Of a stretch of 64,000 nt of DNA, positions 1 through 14,349 are shown in pieces. The notes beneath the pieces are model-generated. The model ran no database searches and had not been told where the DNA came from. It saw only the letters and a program-made list of their open reading frames with translations. The translations under genes were made by a program, and so were the position numbers. Position 1 is the first letter of the stretch, and every line of letters starts with the position of its first letter. This DNA is from Whitmania pigra. Lineage: Eukaryota > Annelida > Clitellata > Hirudinida > Haemopidae. The stretch covers positions 10,001 to 74,000 of the forward strand of contig JAJTWR010000019.1 of the NCBI GenBank assembly GCA_021613335.1, read 5' to 3'.

Positions 1-25
1 CTCACTCACTCACTCACTCACTCAG

Positions 26-1668
<1,643 letters not shown>

Positions 1669-3707
1669 CTGGCAACTAACCATGTAATTTTGGCATGTCT
1701 TGGACGTTTTCGAAATCGTTTTTGAAGAATTAAAACACAATTCTGTTTTTATTATTTGAAATTACAAACATGTCGATCATTCAGAATATGTTCAGTTTTG
1801 GAATATCTTCAGTTTTTTTTTATCGAATGTTTGTTGAGAATTCTTTTGAAAAAGGTCAACTAGGTGGAACCTCATACATTGGGGCTGCCCCTTCGAAACC
1901 CAATGGAGATTACTTTCCCTTTTCTACTTTGATTTCGTATCGTTTTTATGTTTTATTCCTTTTTAAGAAATTATTTTTAAAAAGACAGAAGTATTAAATT
2001 CCGACATCGTTTCCCTGCAAAAAATTTGAAAAAAGTTCAGAAAAAAAAAGTATTTCATGTAGATTTTGTAAAAAATGTTTTTTGTCTAAACATTGCTTCT
2101 GTGTCGCTTTTGTCAGTATTTCAATTTATTTCATTCATTTTGAGGAACAAACTATTTTAAATTCTGGGTTTTCGAACTCTCCTAACATGACCCAGTTTGC
2201 AGTTATTCGGGTCGGTTAAATACCTATCGATATTTTTTTTTACCTGTAAATATTACCTGTAAATACGATATAAATTTTGAAATTTGAGACCATCTTGTTT
2301 CTAGGATCGATATCATCGTCTTTATTAAGTTTCAGTTATTATTATTATTATCATTATCATGTTACTGTTATTATTATTATTACTATTATTTTTGTGCAAA
2401 GCCTTCATTACTCATTAGAATTTCCCTGTTGACATTCATAAATATTCAAGCAACCAGACTACAGCTCATTGGCTGTGACAAAAATAATCAGTTATGACTT
2501 AATTATACGAGGAGGATGGCATGGAACTTATGGACAGCCAATTATATCGGCGTGTTATAATTCTTACCATATCAAGTGGAGACCTATTTTTGATTATAGC
2601 CAATCACATAATATTTGCGTTCTTGAGCCCGCCCACCCGATGTAACCCTTGCTCGGATTGGTCTCTGAATGACCTGATTTGTCCGTTTATTTTTAGAGAG
2701 GGGGCAGGTTTTGTTTTTGATGCATGCCATTGTCATCATCCTGGTTATAAATATTAAGGATACATATGCAAATTACGCGACTTAGCATCATGTTTATTGA
2801 AATATGTTAGTCAATAGCGCTAGCTTAATAATAATAATAATAATAAATAATTATTATATAATAACATAATTATATTTAATAATATATTAATATATTATAC
2901 ATTATATTATATAATTAATATAATTATTATGAAATAATAAAATAAAATTTTAAATTTAATAATAATAATAATAATAAATAATAACAATAATAATAGTAAT
3001 AAAAATAATTTTTTAAGTAAAAATTGTTTCTGAAGCGTTCTTAGTCATTTATTTTTCGTTTCATTAAATTCGATCTACCTTCTCGTACCAATTAAAAGCA
3101 TTAATTATGTTAATTAATTATGTTCCTTAATTATGTTAATCGATTCATTTAATTTATCATGCTATATATATTTATAGTTTATCATATCAAACTGTTGATG
3201 ATGTTTTCAAATTTTATGATGAATTCAAATTTTAATCGTGTATAAAAACAGTGATGATTTCTCCAAATTAATAAAAGAAAAAATGTGTAAATTCAATACT
3301 TAACTTTTATCTATCCATCTCATTGTTAATGTAATAATAATCATCATCATCATCATCATTGCAATGGAATTGCCCCTGTTATCATTCCAGAGCCCTAGAG
3401 ATCGGCCGAATTTCGTTTTCGTTTGCAGTTTTGACACAGAAAGTTGACATTTTGTCACTTAAGACTTTTGTCATATCGTTTTCGGTGGCACTAGGAAAAT
3501 TAATTTTCGTCTAATTACATTGAAAACTCACATTGAGAACAAATAATCAACAATCAGATGAGAATCCTCTTATGGATGTGGCTGCAAATGGAGTTGAGCA
3601 AAGAACTTGTTGAACGAAGTTGATTATATTCAGTTCAATATTATTTCCTTGTTTTTCACTATAAATAATGAATAGGCTGTTTAGGAGCACAATGCTGAAC
3701 ACGAAAT
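1669..3707. other. AT-rich 3' flank and spacer, no gene recognised
   Basis: This stretch begins with the 3' UTR of the VWC protein gene. It holds short ATT/AAT patches (about 2336-2395 and 2828-3000) and a CAT patch near 3341-3360. A minus-strand frame at 3547-3783 has a hydrophobic stretch but no family signature or splice support. Similarity to the downstream duplicons starts at about 3708. Confidence 0.6.
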
Positions 3708-4414
3708 TTCCGAAAGAAAATAGTTTATTAAATAAATTATTATGATGTAATAACAATTTCCTTAATAAAGGACATTTCCTCAATAAAGTAAAACATTTTT
3801 TAGCTTAGTTTCTTAAATTTGTTTTAAATTTAAATTCTGTTTAGAGCCCATTTGTTGTTCCATAAAATATTTACTATTCATGCCATATAATTTTCTTATT
3901 ATTATATATTTAAAATTGTCAGTGAATGCAATTTAATGTATATTAAATAAAATGTAATAAATTAAAATGTTTTTTCAAGATTCCCGGATCACCATACTCT
4001 GCATCTCTTGGAGATATTCATTTCTGAATTGGCCTTGCATTTAAAAACTTTAGAAAAGGTTTTAAAGTTCTTCAGTGCCATATTAACCCTGTTTTAGTAA
4101 GTTGAAACGACTTAATAATTTATTAATTCAGTTATTTATAAATGCAATGCGACATCATCTTAAAATTAAATTTAATTGAATTGATTTACTATAATTTAAG
4201 ATATGAACACAATTTATTTTTGACAAACTTCAAGAAATATTTTTTTCAAACATTTTTAGGCCATGGTGTTACTGCTTGCATTTAGTAATAATAGATGATT
4301 TTAAAAATTTCGAATTAGGTGATTTTTATATTTTGTCACGGATAATAGTATATAGTGGGCAAATACAAAGTAATGGTTGGATGTGACCAGTAATTAAAAA
4401 AATAATGCAATTTT

Positions 4415-5270
4415 ATATGGTCACCCTATGGAATTTTTAAATAAATGTCATATTTTCTGAGCCACATTCCTCAAGTATTGTAAATCACAAAATATTGATT
4501 ATTTAGATTATTTAATAAGTTGTAACTAGGCAAACAAATCTACCAAAATTCATTGCCGAAACACAATCTTAGAACTATAAAAAAAATTAATTTAAAAAAA
4601 TCTTCACCAAACTTTCGAATTAAATAGCACTGAAGATCGCGTCATATTGAATTTTGTCTGAATTTAAAAGCTTATAATACAAAACCTATCAAATGTGTTC
4701 GGATGAAACTTATAATATCTTTAGACCATGATACTATAAACAAATTGAAAAAACATTATTGATTAATTATGCTTAGTTTTCAAAATATTTAAATTCAAAG
4801 ATTGGTATTTTTACAAAGGTCACCCTATGGAATTTTTAAATAAATGTCATATTTTCTGAGCCACATTCCTCAAGTATTGTAAATCATAAAATATTGATTA
4901 TTTAGATTATTTAATAAGTTGTAACTAAACAAACAAATCTACCAAAATTCATTGCTCCACCATATTTAAAATGGCTATTATGCATTATGTGTGTCTGATT
5001 TCCGAAAAAACAAAATTTCAGTAAACCAGTTTATTTTATTAAGGCGATGTAACACAATCTTAGAACTATAAAAAAAATAATTTAAAAAAATCTTCACCAA
5101 ACTTTCGAAATAAATAGCACTAAAGATCGCCTCAAATTGAATTTTTTCTGAATTTAAAATCTTATAATACAAAAATCTATCAAACGTGTTTGGATGAAAC
5201 TTATAATATCTTTAGACCATGATACTATAAACAAATTGACAAAATATTATTGATTAGTTTTCAAAATATT
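4415..5270. repeat. Internal ~400-bp tandem duplication in last intron of copy A
   Basis: The block beginning GGTCACCCTATGG at about 4417 recurs at about 4817, followed by the same CACAATCTTAGAAC and ATCTTTAGACC landmarks. Copy B has the first landmark once (about 19285) and copy C has one copy followed by a deletion (about 30317-30390). The duplication is therefore private to copy A. Confidence 0.85.
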
Positions 5271-7449
5271 AATTTTCATATTATTTAATAGGCTAAGGTT
5301 AGGCGAACAAGTCCGCAAAATGTAATTGCTCTATCTCATTTACAATATCAGTTATGACACATTATGTGTGGCCGTTTTTCGAAAAAATCAAAATTCAAAA
5401 AGTAGAGTGACCATGTAAAAATGTCATTATCTTCTAAAATATTAGTCATATCTCACCAATATTTTGTATTTCCCCATTTTATAAACCACTGCTTGTTGCA
5501 TCAAAATAAAGAATTATTTTGAGATATTTTGGGGGGGGGTTTGCTAAGTTACTTTGATGTGAACCAAAAAGAATGAAATTTTTAATAATAGTGAGCAGTT
5601 CATTGATTTATAAAGTAAATATTTAATTATTTAAAAAAAAATCAAACTAAATGCGTAATTTAAAAACACCTGATTTTGTGTGGTGGATGTGTATCGTTAG
5701 GTTCATATTCAGGATTTTCCTTGGTGTGCCTTCTGCAGAATTTCTACGAATCAAATTTTATATTAAACAAAGACATTATTATTTATTAGTCAATTAATTT
5801 CTGATGAACTAATTACCATGCCATAACCAATAAAAAACATCTGCTCAGAATTATAAGGAAAACCAGGAAGCTGTTTTTCTTCTCCATATTCGTTCAACCA
5901 TCTTTTGTAAGCCTTGAACAGAAAACAATCATTATAACATTAAATTGCGAAGTCCGAGGTAAAACTTAATGACAATATTTATTATTGAACTAAATCTAAG
6001 TAATTAAGTTGAATATGGGTGGTCAACATGTTTTAAACTTTAGCAAAAACGTGCAAAGAAATGCACATTCATTTAGGAATTATTCATCGGAAATAATTTT
6101 AAGCTATTTCAAGTCCAAAATTCATTTTAAATAACAATTATTATTACACGAAATTTGTATTGACCATCATCCGATTATAAAAGATGTAAAATCACTATAT
6201 TACAGATTGTGGAAAATATCGTTCAAAATGAAATCGTACCATATAGGCAATACGCAAACCACCAGCATCAGCTATGTTTTCGTCTACTGAAGTATTTCCA
6301 TTCACCTGGAATTGATTAAAAATGGTAAAACAATTTAATAGAACATAACAATAACCTCTATGTCTGTCTCTGTGGGAATTCCGTCGAACTGTTTAATCAA
6401 GCATTCAGATCTTTTTAAAAAGTTTACTTTGGTTTCTCCCTGCCATATTTCTCTAACAACACCATTAACAACAACTGTATTACCTGCACCGTTTAATGTA
6501 CATTACACTTATTACTATGCTCAATATTGGTATTAATAAAATGGATGACCAATAACGCCCAATGCGTGTGTTATCTCATGGCCCATGGTAGTTCCGACGC
6601 CTCCGAAATTGAGGTTCCTTTGCATGAAATCATCAATTTTAAAATAACATTTATTTCAAAATTTTAACTGAATTATATTAATTCAATAAAGTATTCTTGA
6701 ACTAACTTAGGAGATGATTCCGAATAATAAGGTGGTGACAATATGGCAGAAGAAAACGCTAGAAATAAGATGTCGAATAATGAATTCATGATATTGACAT
6801 TTTAAAAGTGAATTTTCACCTATTTCATTTCTGTATTCCATGTGCATACCGTTATAAAATGTAACTGGCATTATCAACCTAAAAAGAACAATATCTTTTT
6901 ATTAATGCAGAATTATTATTATTGCTAAGCGTGATGGAAACAGAAGAAAATCATCTGTAAGGGTTAATAACATTTTGAATAGCATTTTCTAAAGCCTTAT
7001 TTTGACAGTGTGTTTAATCATGCTTTCAGGTTTAGGATCTACAACTTGGTAAGGGATGTACAATTTAAAGAGGCAAGCACCTTCTAATGAATCGCACAAC
7101 AATTGCTCTTGCTAGAGATATCAGAGAGATTGTTGAAAATATGTGAAAGAGCTGTTTCTGTAGAAAAACCAGGTCTGCAGAGAGATTGGAATGAAGAGAA
7201 GTTAGAGGATGATGTGATAAAAGTTAAAAGAATTGACCAAGTTTGGGCACTCTTCGTCAGTATAATATTGAAGAGGACGGTTTAGTTGATAAAAAATAAC
7301 AAAGTGACTAACAAGCCTGTGTTTTTCATGTTTTTCACTGCATCTTTCTCTTTCAGCATTTTGATGGTAAGAAACATTTCCAGAAAGGACTGGCCGCTAA
7401 CATCAATCTGTTCAACAATTTGATATAAATCAGTGCTTTAAAGTTTCGA

Positions 7450-7600
7450 TGCCAACAACAGCATGCTACAAACTATTGAGACCAGCTGGGATTTGAACTA
7501 ATAACACAGCCGCACCAAATGTAAAACCTAAACCCCCAACCTACTGCCTCCCATACGGGGATACCTACGGGAATCGGCAGGGCATCCAATAGCAACGTTC
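7450..7600 (-). repeat. Possible tRNA-derived SINE remnant
   Basis: On the minus strand a Pol III B-box-like AGTTCAAATCCCAGC follows, about 55 bases downstream, a GGCAGTAGGTTGGGG segment resembling an A box. The same block is in duplicon C near 32250-32390 and is missing from B. No tail or target-site duplication was found, so this is only suggestive. Confidence 0.3.
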
Positions 7601-7641
7601 AAAACAGAAATTTGATATTATCGAAGACATTGACTATTAAA

Positions 7642-8253
7642 TACAGTCGTACCTCGCCTTACGTACTTTATTCGTTCCTGAAGTCAGTACTTAAGCTGAA
7701 AAGTACTTAAACCCAAGCCTAGTATTCCTTGTGACAGTAAGCTATCACTTAATTTCTAAAAATTTTATAGGTTTATTTGTTGAAATATTAATTGAAATAA
7801 ATAAATGGAATATAAAGAACAGTTTATTCTTTGATTAAACAACAGTTATCTGTATAAATGTGTACATTTACATATTTTCTATACAGTACATGTACTTTAT
7901 ATATTATTAGTCAGTAAAAACACTAACATCAGGACTTCTTTGATATTGTAATTATAACTTTTTAGGATTAGACTTAATCCTAATTACCGACTCGATTTGT
8001 TTTGATATCTCTTACCATGCTAAATTACATGAGTTATGTAATAAACAAACATGCCCGCGTGGATTAAAAACAATTAATTTTTAATTTTAATTGATATAGA
8101 TACATTTGTGTAATTGGTTATTTTATCATTTTACTATTATATGGAGAATTTAACAGAAAAAATTTGCAACAATCAATGTAAAAAAAGTTCGAAAGGCGAA
8201 TTAAACCTCCATTTTCGTAAGCCGAAAAGTTCGTAAAGAGGGGTATGACTGTA
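7642..8253. mobile_element. TA-flanked inverted-repeat DNA transposon (pogo/Tigger-like MITE), copy A
   Basis: A ~608-bp element begins CAGTCGTACCTCGCC and ends GAGGGGTATGACTG. The ends are imperfect inverted repeats of ~26 bp (CAGTCRTACC..C, then TTACG.ACTTT), flanked on both sides by TA, the target of Tc1/mariner/pogo elements. No transposase frame is present, so it is non-autonomous. It lies in intron 12 of the M13 gene. An orthologous copy is at 32442-33054 and a left-truncated one at about 21234-21520, so insertion predates the duplications. Confidence 0.75.
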
Positions 8254-9789
8254 TTAGGTAACAATTTAGCATATAAGGTGGTTACCCCATTGAAATCATT
8301 GTCAAAATATCTTGGATCATATATGTAATCAGGATAACCGATATTATCTCTCGTTTGTTCGATCTAAATTATTATGAATGTATTATTATTGAGTGTAAAT
8401 ATATTATAGTAATTGCAAATATTAGTAGCCTTTGCTATCATTGCAACTTTAGATTCTTTGGTGAGCCATTTTTCATTTGCTATTAATCTTTTAAAGGAAT
8501 TTTTTATACGTTGTAGTTGATCCAGAGCCTGTAAATAGTTTATTCTATAAATCAGTGTTTTATAGTATAACCGTATAAATACTTTCAAATCATTTGTGGA
8601 TTTATGTTGTTATTGGCCGTGAAAATATTTTCAATTAATTCAGTAATGTTATGCTAATTTACTCATCTTATCAAATCTCAATGAAAGTTATACCTTGTTA
8701 ATTTTAAACCTGATGATACAAATATGCTCTCTTGTGAATCATGTATACATCATTACGTAACCTTATTTTTGGATGTTTGACTCAAATACCGGATCACGTA
8801 CAAGTGACCCAGAACTTTATCCAGTTTTTCCGCTAAAATATCAATACAGGATTCCCAACGGATAATGTTTCGGCTTGTTAAACCAATTTCCTAAAATCAA
8901 ATACATATTATTACTTCAACATTTCAACATATGTACAGTTATTCTCATTATAAAACGCTGAAATTAATTAATAAATATTTAAACTCGTTTATTCAATCAA
9001 ATTAGTTAAATCACGTCTATAATTGCCAAAAACCAATTGTTCAATATTGTCGAAATCCAAACTATTACGTTTTCTACTAAGTTCACTAAGCAACTATTCC
9101 AAAATTATATACAAATAATACATATTGTTTATATATTCTATTTATGTTTATATATATAAATTATTATATCTTATTTCATCAGAAAAATGGTAATGGTACA
9201 AATATATATATATATATATATATAAATAAAAAATGTCAATAAATCTCAGAGTCAAACTTCAATACCTTTGTCGCAGCTCTAAATAGGTCAATAAAGATTA
9301 AATAACTATTCAGTAATATAATAAATAATAGTAATAATAATAAATAATATTAATAAATAATAATAATAATAATAATGATAATTTAGATTCTATTACTATT
9401 GCTTCATAAAATCAAGACATTAAAAACTGTTTTCAGCGAAATGGATATTTAAAGTGTAAGTAATAAGATTATATTTTGAAAACGCATCCACATTAACCTT
9501 TGACATGTTTATATTATAATTAATTTTATAATAAATATTATAATATTATTTTAGTCAGTTCTAGACGCTCGGATGCTGCTAATCACATCTTATTTCATCA
9601 GAAAAATGATAATGGTACAATTAAATTATAAAATTTTGTGTTAATTTATTAAATAACGCATGGAACGTACCGACTTAAAAGTGTTTGAAAATTCTAAGAA
9701 CTTTTTGGGCATTGCCGCAGAAGAGGATTCTATCATCTTCCATACTAAGTAGTTGACGATTGTTCTGAAATGGAAATTTTAAAAATGCA

Positions 9790-9848
9790 TATATCGACCA
9801 TTATTATTGTTATTATTGTTATTATTTTTATTGTTATTATTATTATTA

Positions 9849-9885
<37 letters not shown>

Positions 9886-10363
9886 ATTCTTATTATTATT
9901 CTTCTTATTATTATTATTAATTATTATTATTATTCTTCTTCTTCTTATTCTTCTTCTTCTCTTATTCTTCTTCTTCTTATTATTCTTCTTCTTCTTCTTA
10001 TTCTTCTTCTTCTTCTTCTTATTCTTCTTCTTCTTCTTCTTCTTCTTCTTCTTCTCTTCTTCTTCTTATTATTCTTCTTCTTCTTTCTTCTTCTTCTTCT
10101 TCTTCTTCTTCTTCTTCTTCTTCTTCTTCTTCTTCTTCTTCTTCTTCTTCTTCTTCTTCTTCTCTTCTTCTTCATTCTTCTTCTTCTTCTTCTTCTCTTC
10201 TTCTTCTTCTTATTCTTCTTCTTCTTACTTCTTCTTCTTCTTCCTTCTTCTTCTTCTTTCTTCTCTTCTTCTTCTTCTGCTTCTTCTTCTTCTTCTTCTT
10301 CTTCTTCTTCTTCTTCTCTTCTTCTTCTTCTTCTTCTTCTATCTTCTTCTTCTTCTTCTTCTT

Positions 10364-10394
<31 letters not shown>

Positions 10395-11095
10395 TTCTTC
10401 TTCTTCTTCTTCTTCTTCTTCTTCTTCTTCTTCTCTTCTTCTTCTTCTTCTTCTTCTGCTTCTTCTTCTTCTTCCTTCTTCTTCTTCTTCTTCTTCTTCT
10501 TCTTCTTCTTCTTCTTCTTCTTCTTCTTCTTCTTCTTCGTCTTCTTTCTTCTTCTTCTTCTTCTTCTTCTTCTTCTTCTTCTTCTTCTTCTTCTTCCTTC
10601 TTCTTCTTCTTCTTCTTCTTCTTCTTCTTCTTCGTCTTCTTCGTCTTCTTCTTCTTCTTCTTCTTCGTCTTCTTCTTCTTCTTCTTCTTCTTATTCTTCT
10701 TCTTCTTCTTATTCTTCTTCTTCTTCTTCTTCTTCTTCTTATTCTTCTTCTTCTCTTCTTCTTCTTCTTCTTTCTTCTTCTTCTTCTTTCTTCTTCTTCT
10801 TCTATTCTTCTTCTTCTTCTTCTTCTTCTTCTTCTTCTTCTTCTTCATTCTTCTTCTTCTTCTTCTTCTTCTTCTTCTTCTTCTTCTTCTTCTTCTTTCT
10901 TCTTCTTCTTCTGCTTCTTCTTCTTCTTCTGCTTCTTCTTCTTCTTCTTCTTCTTACTTCTTCTTCTTCTTCGTCTTCTTCTTCTTCTCTTCTTCTTCTT
11001 TCTTCTTCTTCTTCGTCTTCTTCTTCTTCTCTTCGTCTTCTTCCTCTTCCCTTTCCCTGCCCCTTTCGTCCCCGTTCGCTGCCCCTTCCCTTTTG
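9790..11095. repeat. 1.3-kb ATT to TTC homopyrimidine tract
   Basis: ATT triplets (9800-9930) pass into about 1.1 kb of TTC/CTT triplets with rare A or G interruptions. The right end (11040-11095) is a CCCTTTCCCTGCCCC-like run reaching into M13 exon 8 of copy A. In copy B the same intron position holds only about 40 bp of ATT/GTT (22991-23030). The purine strand (GAA)n is the sense strand of the peptidase gene. Confidence 0.95.
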
Positions 11096-13283
11096 GCCGT
11101 CCCCTAAAAGTGGCATCAGGCAATCGAAGTAAGGCGCGTTATACATTCCAATTGTTTCATTTGATGCGCGATCAAGTCCAGCATTTTTGTAATACGATTT
11201 GAAGTAGCTTTCAATGTCGAATATCTGTAATAATTAATTTATTAATTTTTTTGTAAAATTATTAAGTTACCTTTGTTAACATTTTTGATAACTAACTGAA
11301 TTAAAACGCAATGAAATGATGCTAAAGTATCTTGTTTTCAAAGTTTTTGATAAAGAGTCAGATCAATTGAACTTAGTAAATCCATTTTTCAAATTTGATA
11401 GAATTCATTTGATCTTATCCCAAGGTCGTACTTTTGATATTACTGAATTCTAAGTTATCAACAAGATACCAAAATCATCTTTAATTTTGATGTTTTAAAG
11501 GTTTATCATTTAAAAAAAAACATTTAGTAAAATTATTGGTAATGGTACAGAATAAAACTAATGGTTCAATTTGTAGTAAAATCAACCAACTTTTCCAAAT
11601 ATGTTTTTCATGTTTTCTATATTTGATGAATTTATTTGGGCGCGCCGATCAGGTTCACACTATAAATGTATGAAATTAAGTTCATTTGTTTAGTCACGAT
11701 GAGTTAATTTAAAATTTTAATTCATACAGAGCATTATATTACATTAATAATAATAATAATAATATTATTAGTAATAATAATAATATAATATATTACTAAT
11801 TAACATAATATTACAATAATTAAAATAAAGTACCAAAATATACAAACACAATAACAATTTAATATTTCATTATTTTTGATTATGCCTGACCTCAGACACA
11901 CTTTTTCCAAATTCAATGATGTCATCCACAGCTTTTATAAAATCGTCGCTTTTTTCCATCTCTCCAAGGTAAAGACTTGCATCTATAACGTACTGTTTGT
12001 AGATGCCCAATATGGTCGAATTTTGTTTGTAAGGATCATCAGGTTTAGGTTCATAGGATGGCCAAATCTTAGAAATATAAATATTTTCTAGATCTAAGTT
12101 TATAAATATGGTATGTTATTTAGCTTTTGTATAGTTTAAAATACATAATTGTTTAACTTACTATGGGAATTTCGAGTGTTGTTGTTACAGCGAAAATTGA
12201 CAACATCCCATGCAACTGATACTTCGTAAAGATCGTCGTCAAATTGCATTCTTCTTCTTTCCATTTATCTCCTTCCACCAAAGGCCAGCCGCCAAACTTC
12301 TTCAAAACTTCCTTTAAGGCTTTACCGCCACCATTGTCAATGGCCGCTAAATTACCAAAATTTAGCCAGTTAAACATGAAATTAATAAAAATCTTTAATA
12401 ATAAAAACAATTATTTACTTGTGTCAACGCATGCTTGAAAAGACATTTTTGTTTGTTTCTCAAAATTATCTTTAGCTTCACCGGGAGGTTCTTCCAAAAT
12501 ACCTAAAAATAAAATAGAGCAGTATTTGCAACTTATTATTATTATTTGTGAAAATTTTGTTTGTCAATATGATTCGTCCGCCAACCTTTTAGGTTCTGCA
12601 TAAGTTCCATCTTCATATTCTCGACTGAACCGACTTTTGTCTTACCAGGTGGCATTTCTTTTATAAGTTTTCCACAAGAAAATTGATAGAAATCTTGGCA
12701 TGGGTCTGTTTTGAAGTCTATATACTTGGCTACCAGTTCAGCTGAATTCATTGCCATAATCACGATTTTCAAATTTCAAAAAATTTATGCATAAGTACAT
12801 CTTTAAGAATTAATATGGTTTGGGGTTAGAGTAAATACTGAATAATTAAATTTTATTTGCTGGTGTTAATTTTCGATATGCCTATATTAAACCGACCTGT
12901 TTTGTTGCAATCGACGGTGGTACATATCTGAGGATCTGCAAATTGATTTACAAATTAAATAAATATGTTTTAATTATATTAATACATTCTGTTGTGCAAT
13001 TACCTTTATTTCTATTTTTAATATTCAACTTTAAACTAATCCCCAAATGACTTGGTGAGCTTCCCGTGCTAACTGCAATGAAACCAATCAATAATATTAT
13101 TATTATTCAATAGTTAATTCGAATAACTCATACTATTTACTTTTATTATATAATGTTAACAATGGCAACTTTAAACTGAGTGTAAATACCATTTGTCACT
13201 TGCGTAAACAGGTAAACCATGAATATGTGTAGATATGACATATCTCTCTGAAGCATATGGGTTCTCCGTGCTTGACACTCGCA

Positions 13284-13290
13284 TTATATA
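13284..13290 (-). promoter_or_regulatory. TATA box of M13 copy A
   Basis: TATATAA on the minus strand, 43-49 bases upstream of the start codon at 13241. It is conserved at the same distance in copies B (27122-27128) and C (37272-37278). A start site about 30 bases downstream would leave a short 5' UTR. Conservation is weak evidence because the whole block is duplicated. Confidence 0.5.
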
Positions 13291-13839
13291 AAGACAAAAT
13301 TTATGCCCAGTCACGAATTATTGAAAGCACATATATGTATTTATTAAATATCTTAATAATCCATGAGTACTGACTACGCATTTTACATTTTCAATGAAAA
13401 TTAAATATCGTTATAATCTATTTATTGATTATTGACTGCGCATTATACAAGTACACAATTTCGGTATTTTGCACTGAGATACCCCTGCATAAAGTTCGAT
13501 AGCTTTGGAGCCAATAGATCATCAAAGTCGGCACAGTTAGTCGTTATTAAATTTGCACTGGATTATTTAAAAAAAGAAAATTTTGCTTCGATAATTAAGC
13601 TTTAAAAGCTTTGGCAATTAATTATGTTTTATACTTTTAATTATTGTAACTTTTGGTATCTTTCTAAGAAAAATATTCCAGAAATACAAATGTCATACTG
13701 TCAGGTTGGAAATCCTAAACTCTCAGTCCAGATGTCACAAATTCTAGAAAATCCGATTTGATATCTAATTTCAGGACCATAGCTAGGGGGGAGGGGTTAC
13801 GGGTTTAAACTAAATTAAGTGGCAACACCAGTTACTGAG

Positions 13840-14180
13840 CAAGAAAAGGAATTGTTTTGTAACCTCTGAAATCATATCAATTTCCTGTCGAGTCTAAACG
13901 CCGTCTGAAATTCCGTCTGACGCATTGGTTAGAAAATTTTTCTTAAATGTCTTATTCTAAGAAAAAAGAAGGTATATTTTGTAAATATTGTGTTCTTTTC
14001 GGGGGAGAACAGGTATGGAAAGGTGCGTCAAGTGATCATTGCGCAATAACAGACAACAGGGTTTTTACAGGTTAACTAAGTATTTACCGAATAAATCCAA
14101 CTACAAACTTCATAAATTAAGTTGTTTCGCTTATTACATTATTTGCTTTTGAGTTTAAGAAAAGGGATTACTCGGGTAAT
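13840..14180 (+). pseudogene. hAT-type transposase fossil (TTF-type zinc-finger end)
   Basis: A plus-strand frame from about 13878 reads YQFPVESKRR, then HWLENFS, an in-frame TAA, SYSKKKEGIFCKYCVLFGG and degraded sequence. The H-W-L-x-x-F ... Y-S...G-x-F-C-x-x-C-V-L-F pattern is the N-terminal TTF/BED-like zinc-binding region of hAT-related proteins (ZMYM1/DUF4371 group). The in-frame stop and loss of everything downstream make it a dead fragment. It is absent from duplicons B and C at the matching place. Confidence 0.65.
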
Positions 14181-14266
14181 TGAACAAAGAGCAGGGCTGC
14201 CATCTTGTGATCTAGCAAACAAATTCTAAAATTGGCGAAACCTTTTCATTATTATTATTATTATTA

Positions 14267-14317
<51 letters not shown>

Positions 14318-14349
14318 CATCATCATCATTTATTTACGATACATCACAC

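Larger units (their letters stand above)
3989..13241 (-). pseudogene. Secreted M13 (neprilysin-family) metallopeptidase, copy A, exon 8 disrupted
   Basis: M13 zinc endopeptidases cut short extracellular peptides. Exons in transcript order: 13190-13241, 13004-13072, 12897-12935, 12586-12741, 12419-12502, 12162-12346, 11891-12067, 8 (about 11104-11224, truncated), 9671-9764, 8762-8890, 8430-8528, 8286-8363, 7317-7407, 6820-6894, 6707-6758, 6550-6617, 6356-6483, 6240-6305, 5817-5912, 5670-5743, 3989-4088. An N-terminal signal peptide (MSYLHIFMVYLF...) replaces the usual membrane anchor. Family marks are ICTT...C, DPCQDFYQFSCG, NYLVWK, IGYPD, the zinc site GHEITH (6550-6617), ENIADAGG (6240-6305), the DTHPPHKIR substrate-site block and terminal CRVW. 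With a normal exon 8 (as in copy B) the frame is 682 codons, typical for M13. Here exon 8 lacks its last ~17 bases and its GT donor, replaced by purine-rich repeat. Introns 11 and 13 appear to use GC donors; the exon 13/14 border is the least certain. Confidence 0.85.
3708..13800. repeat. Tandem duplicon A
   Basis: Direct-repeat copy of the sequence at 18575-27640 and 29615-37650, with most stretches nearly identical base for base, introns included. It carries M13 peptidase copy A. Its left edge is truncated relative to B and C, so it lacks the small secreted peptide gene that precedes the peptidase in those units. After about 13800 it runs into a private insertion (hAT fossil, FCHO fragment, ATT repeat). 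Confidence 0.9.

Noticed and set aside
3547..3783. 78-codon minus-strand frame with a hydrophobic stretch
   Set aside because: It straddles the duplicon edge and has no match or splice context; kept only as a note.
7103..7285. Plus-strand frame (repeated at 31906-32088) in the M13 intron between exons 13 and 14
   Set aside because: Opposite strand to the gene, no family match, and conserved only by duplication of the whole block. It could be a repeat remnant but I cannot support a gene.
9945..11146. Long minus-strand frames rich in Arg, Lys and Glu
   Set aside because: They are translations of the TTC/GAA tract. Only the last ~40 codons at the 11146 side are real (M13 exon 8).
12244..12438. 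Plus-strand frames repeated at 26091 and 36232
   Set aside because: Antisense to M13 exon 6, conserved only because the exon is duplicated.
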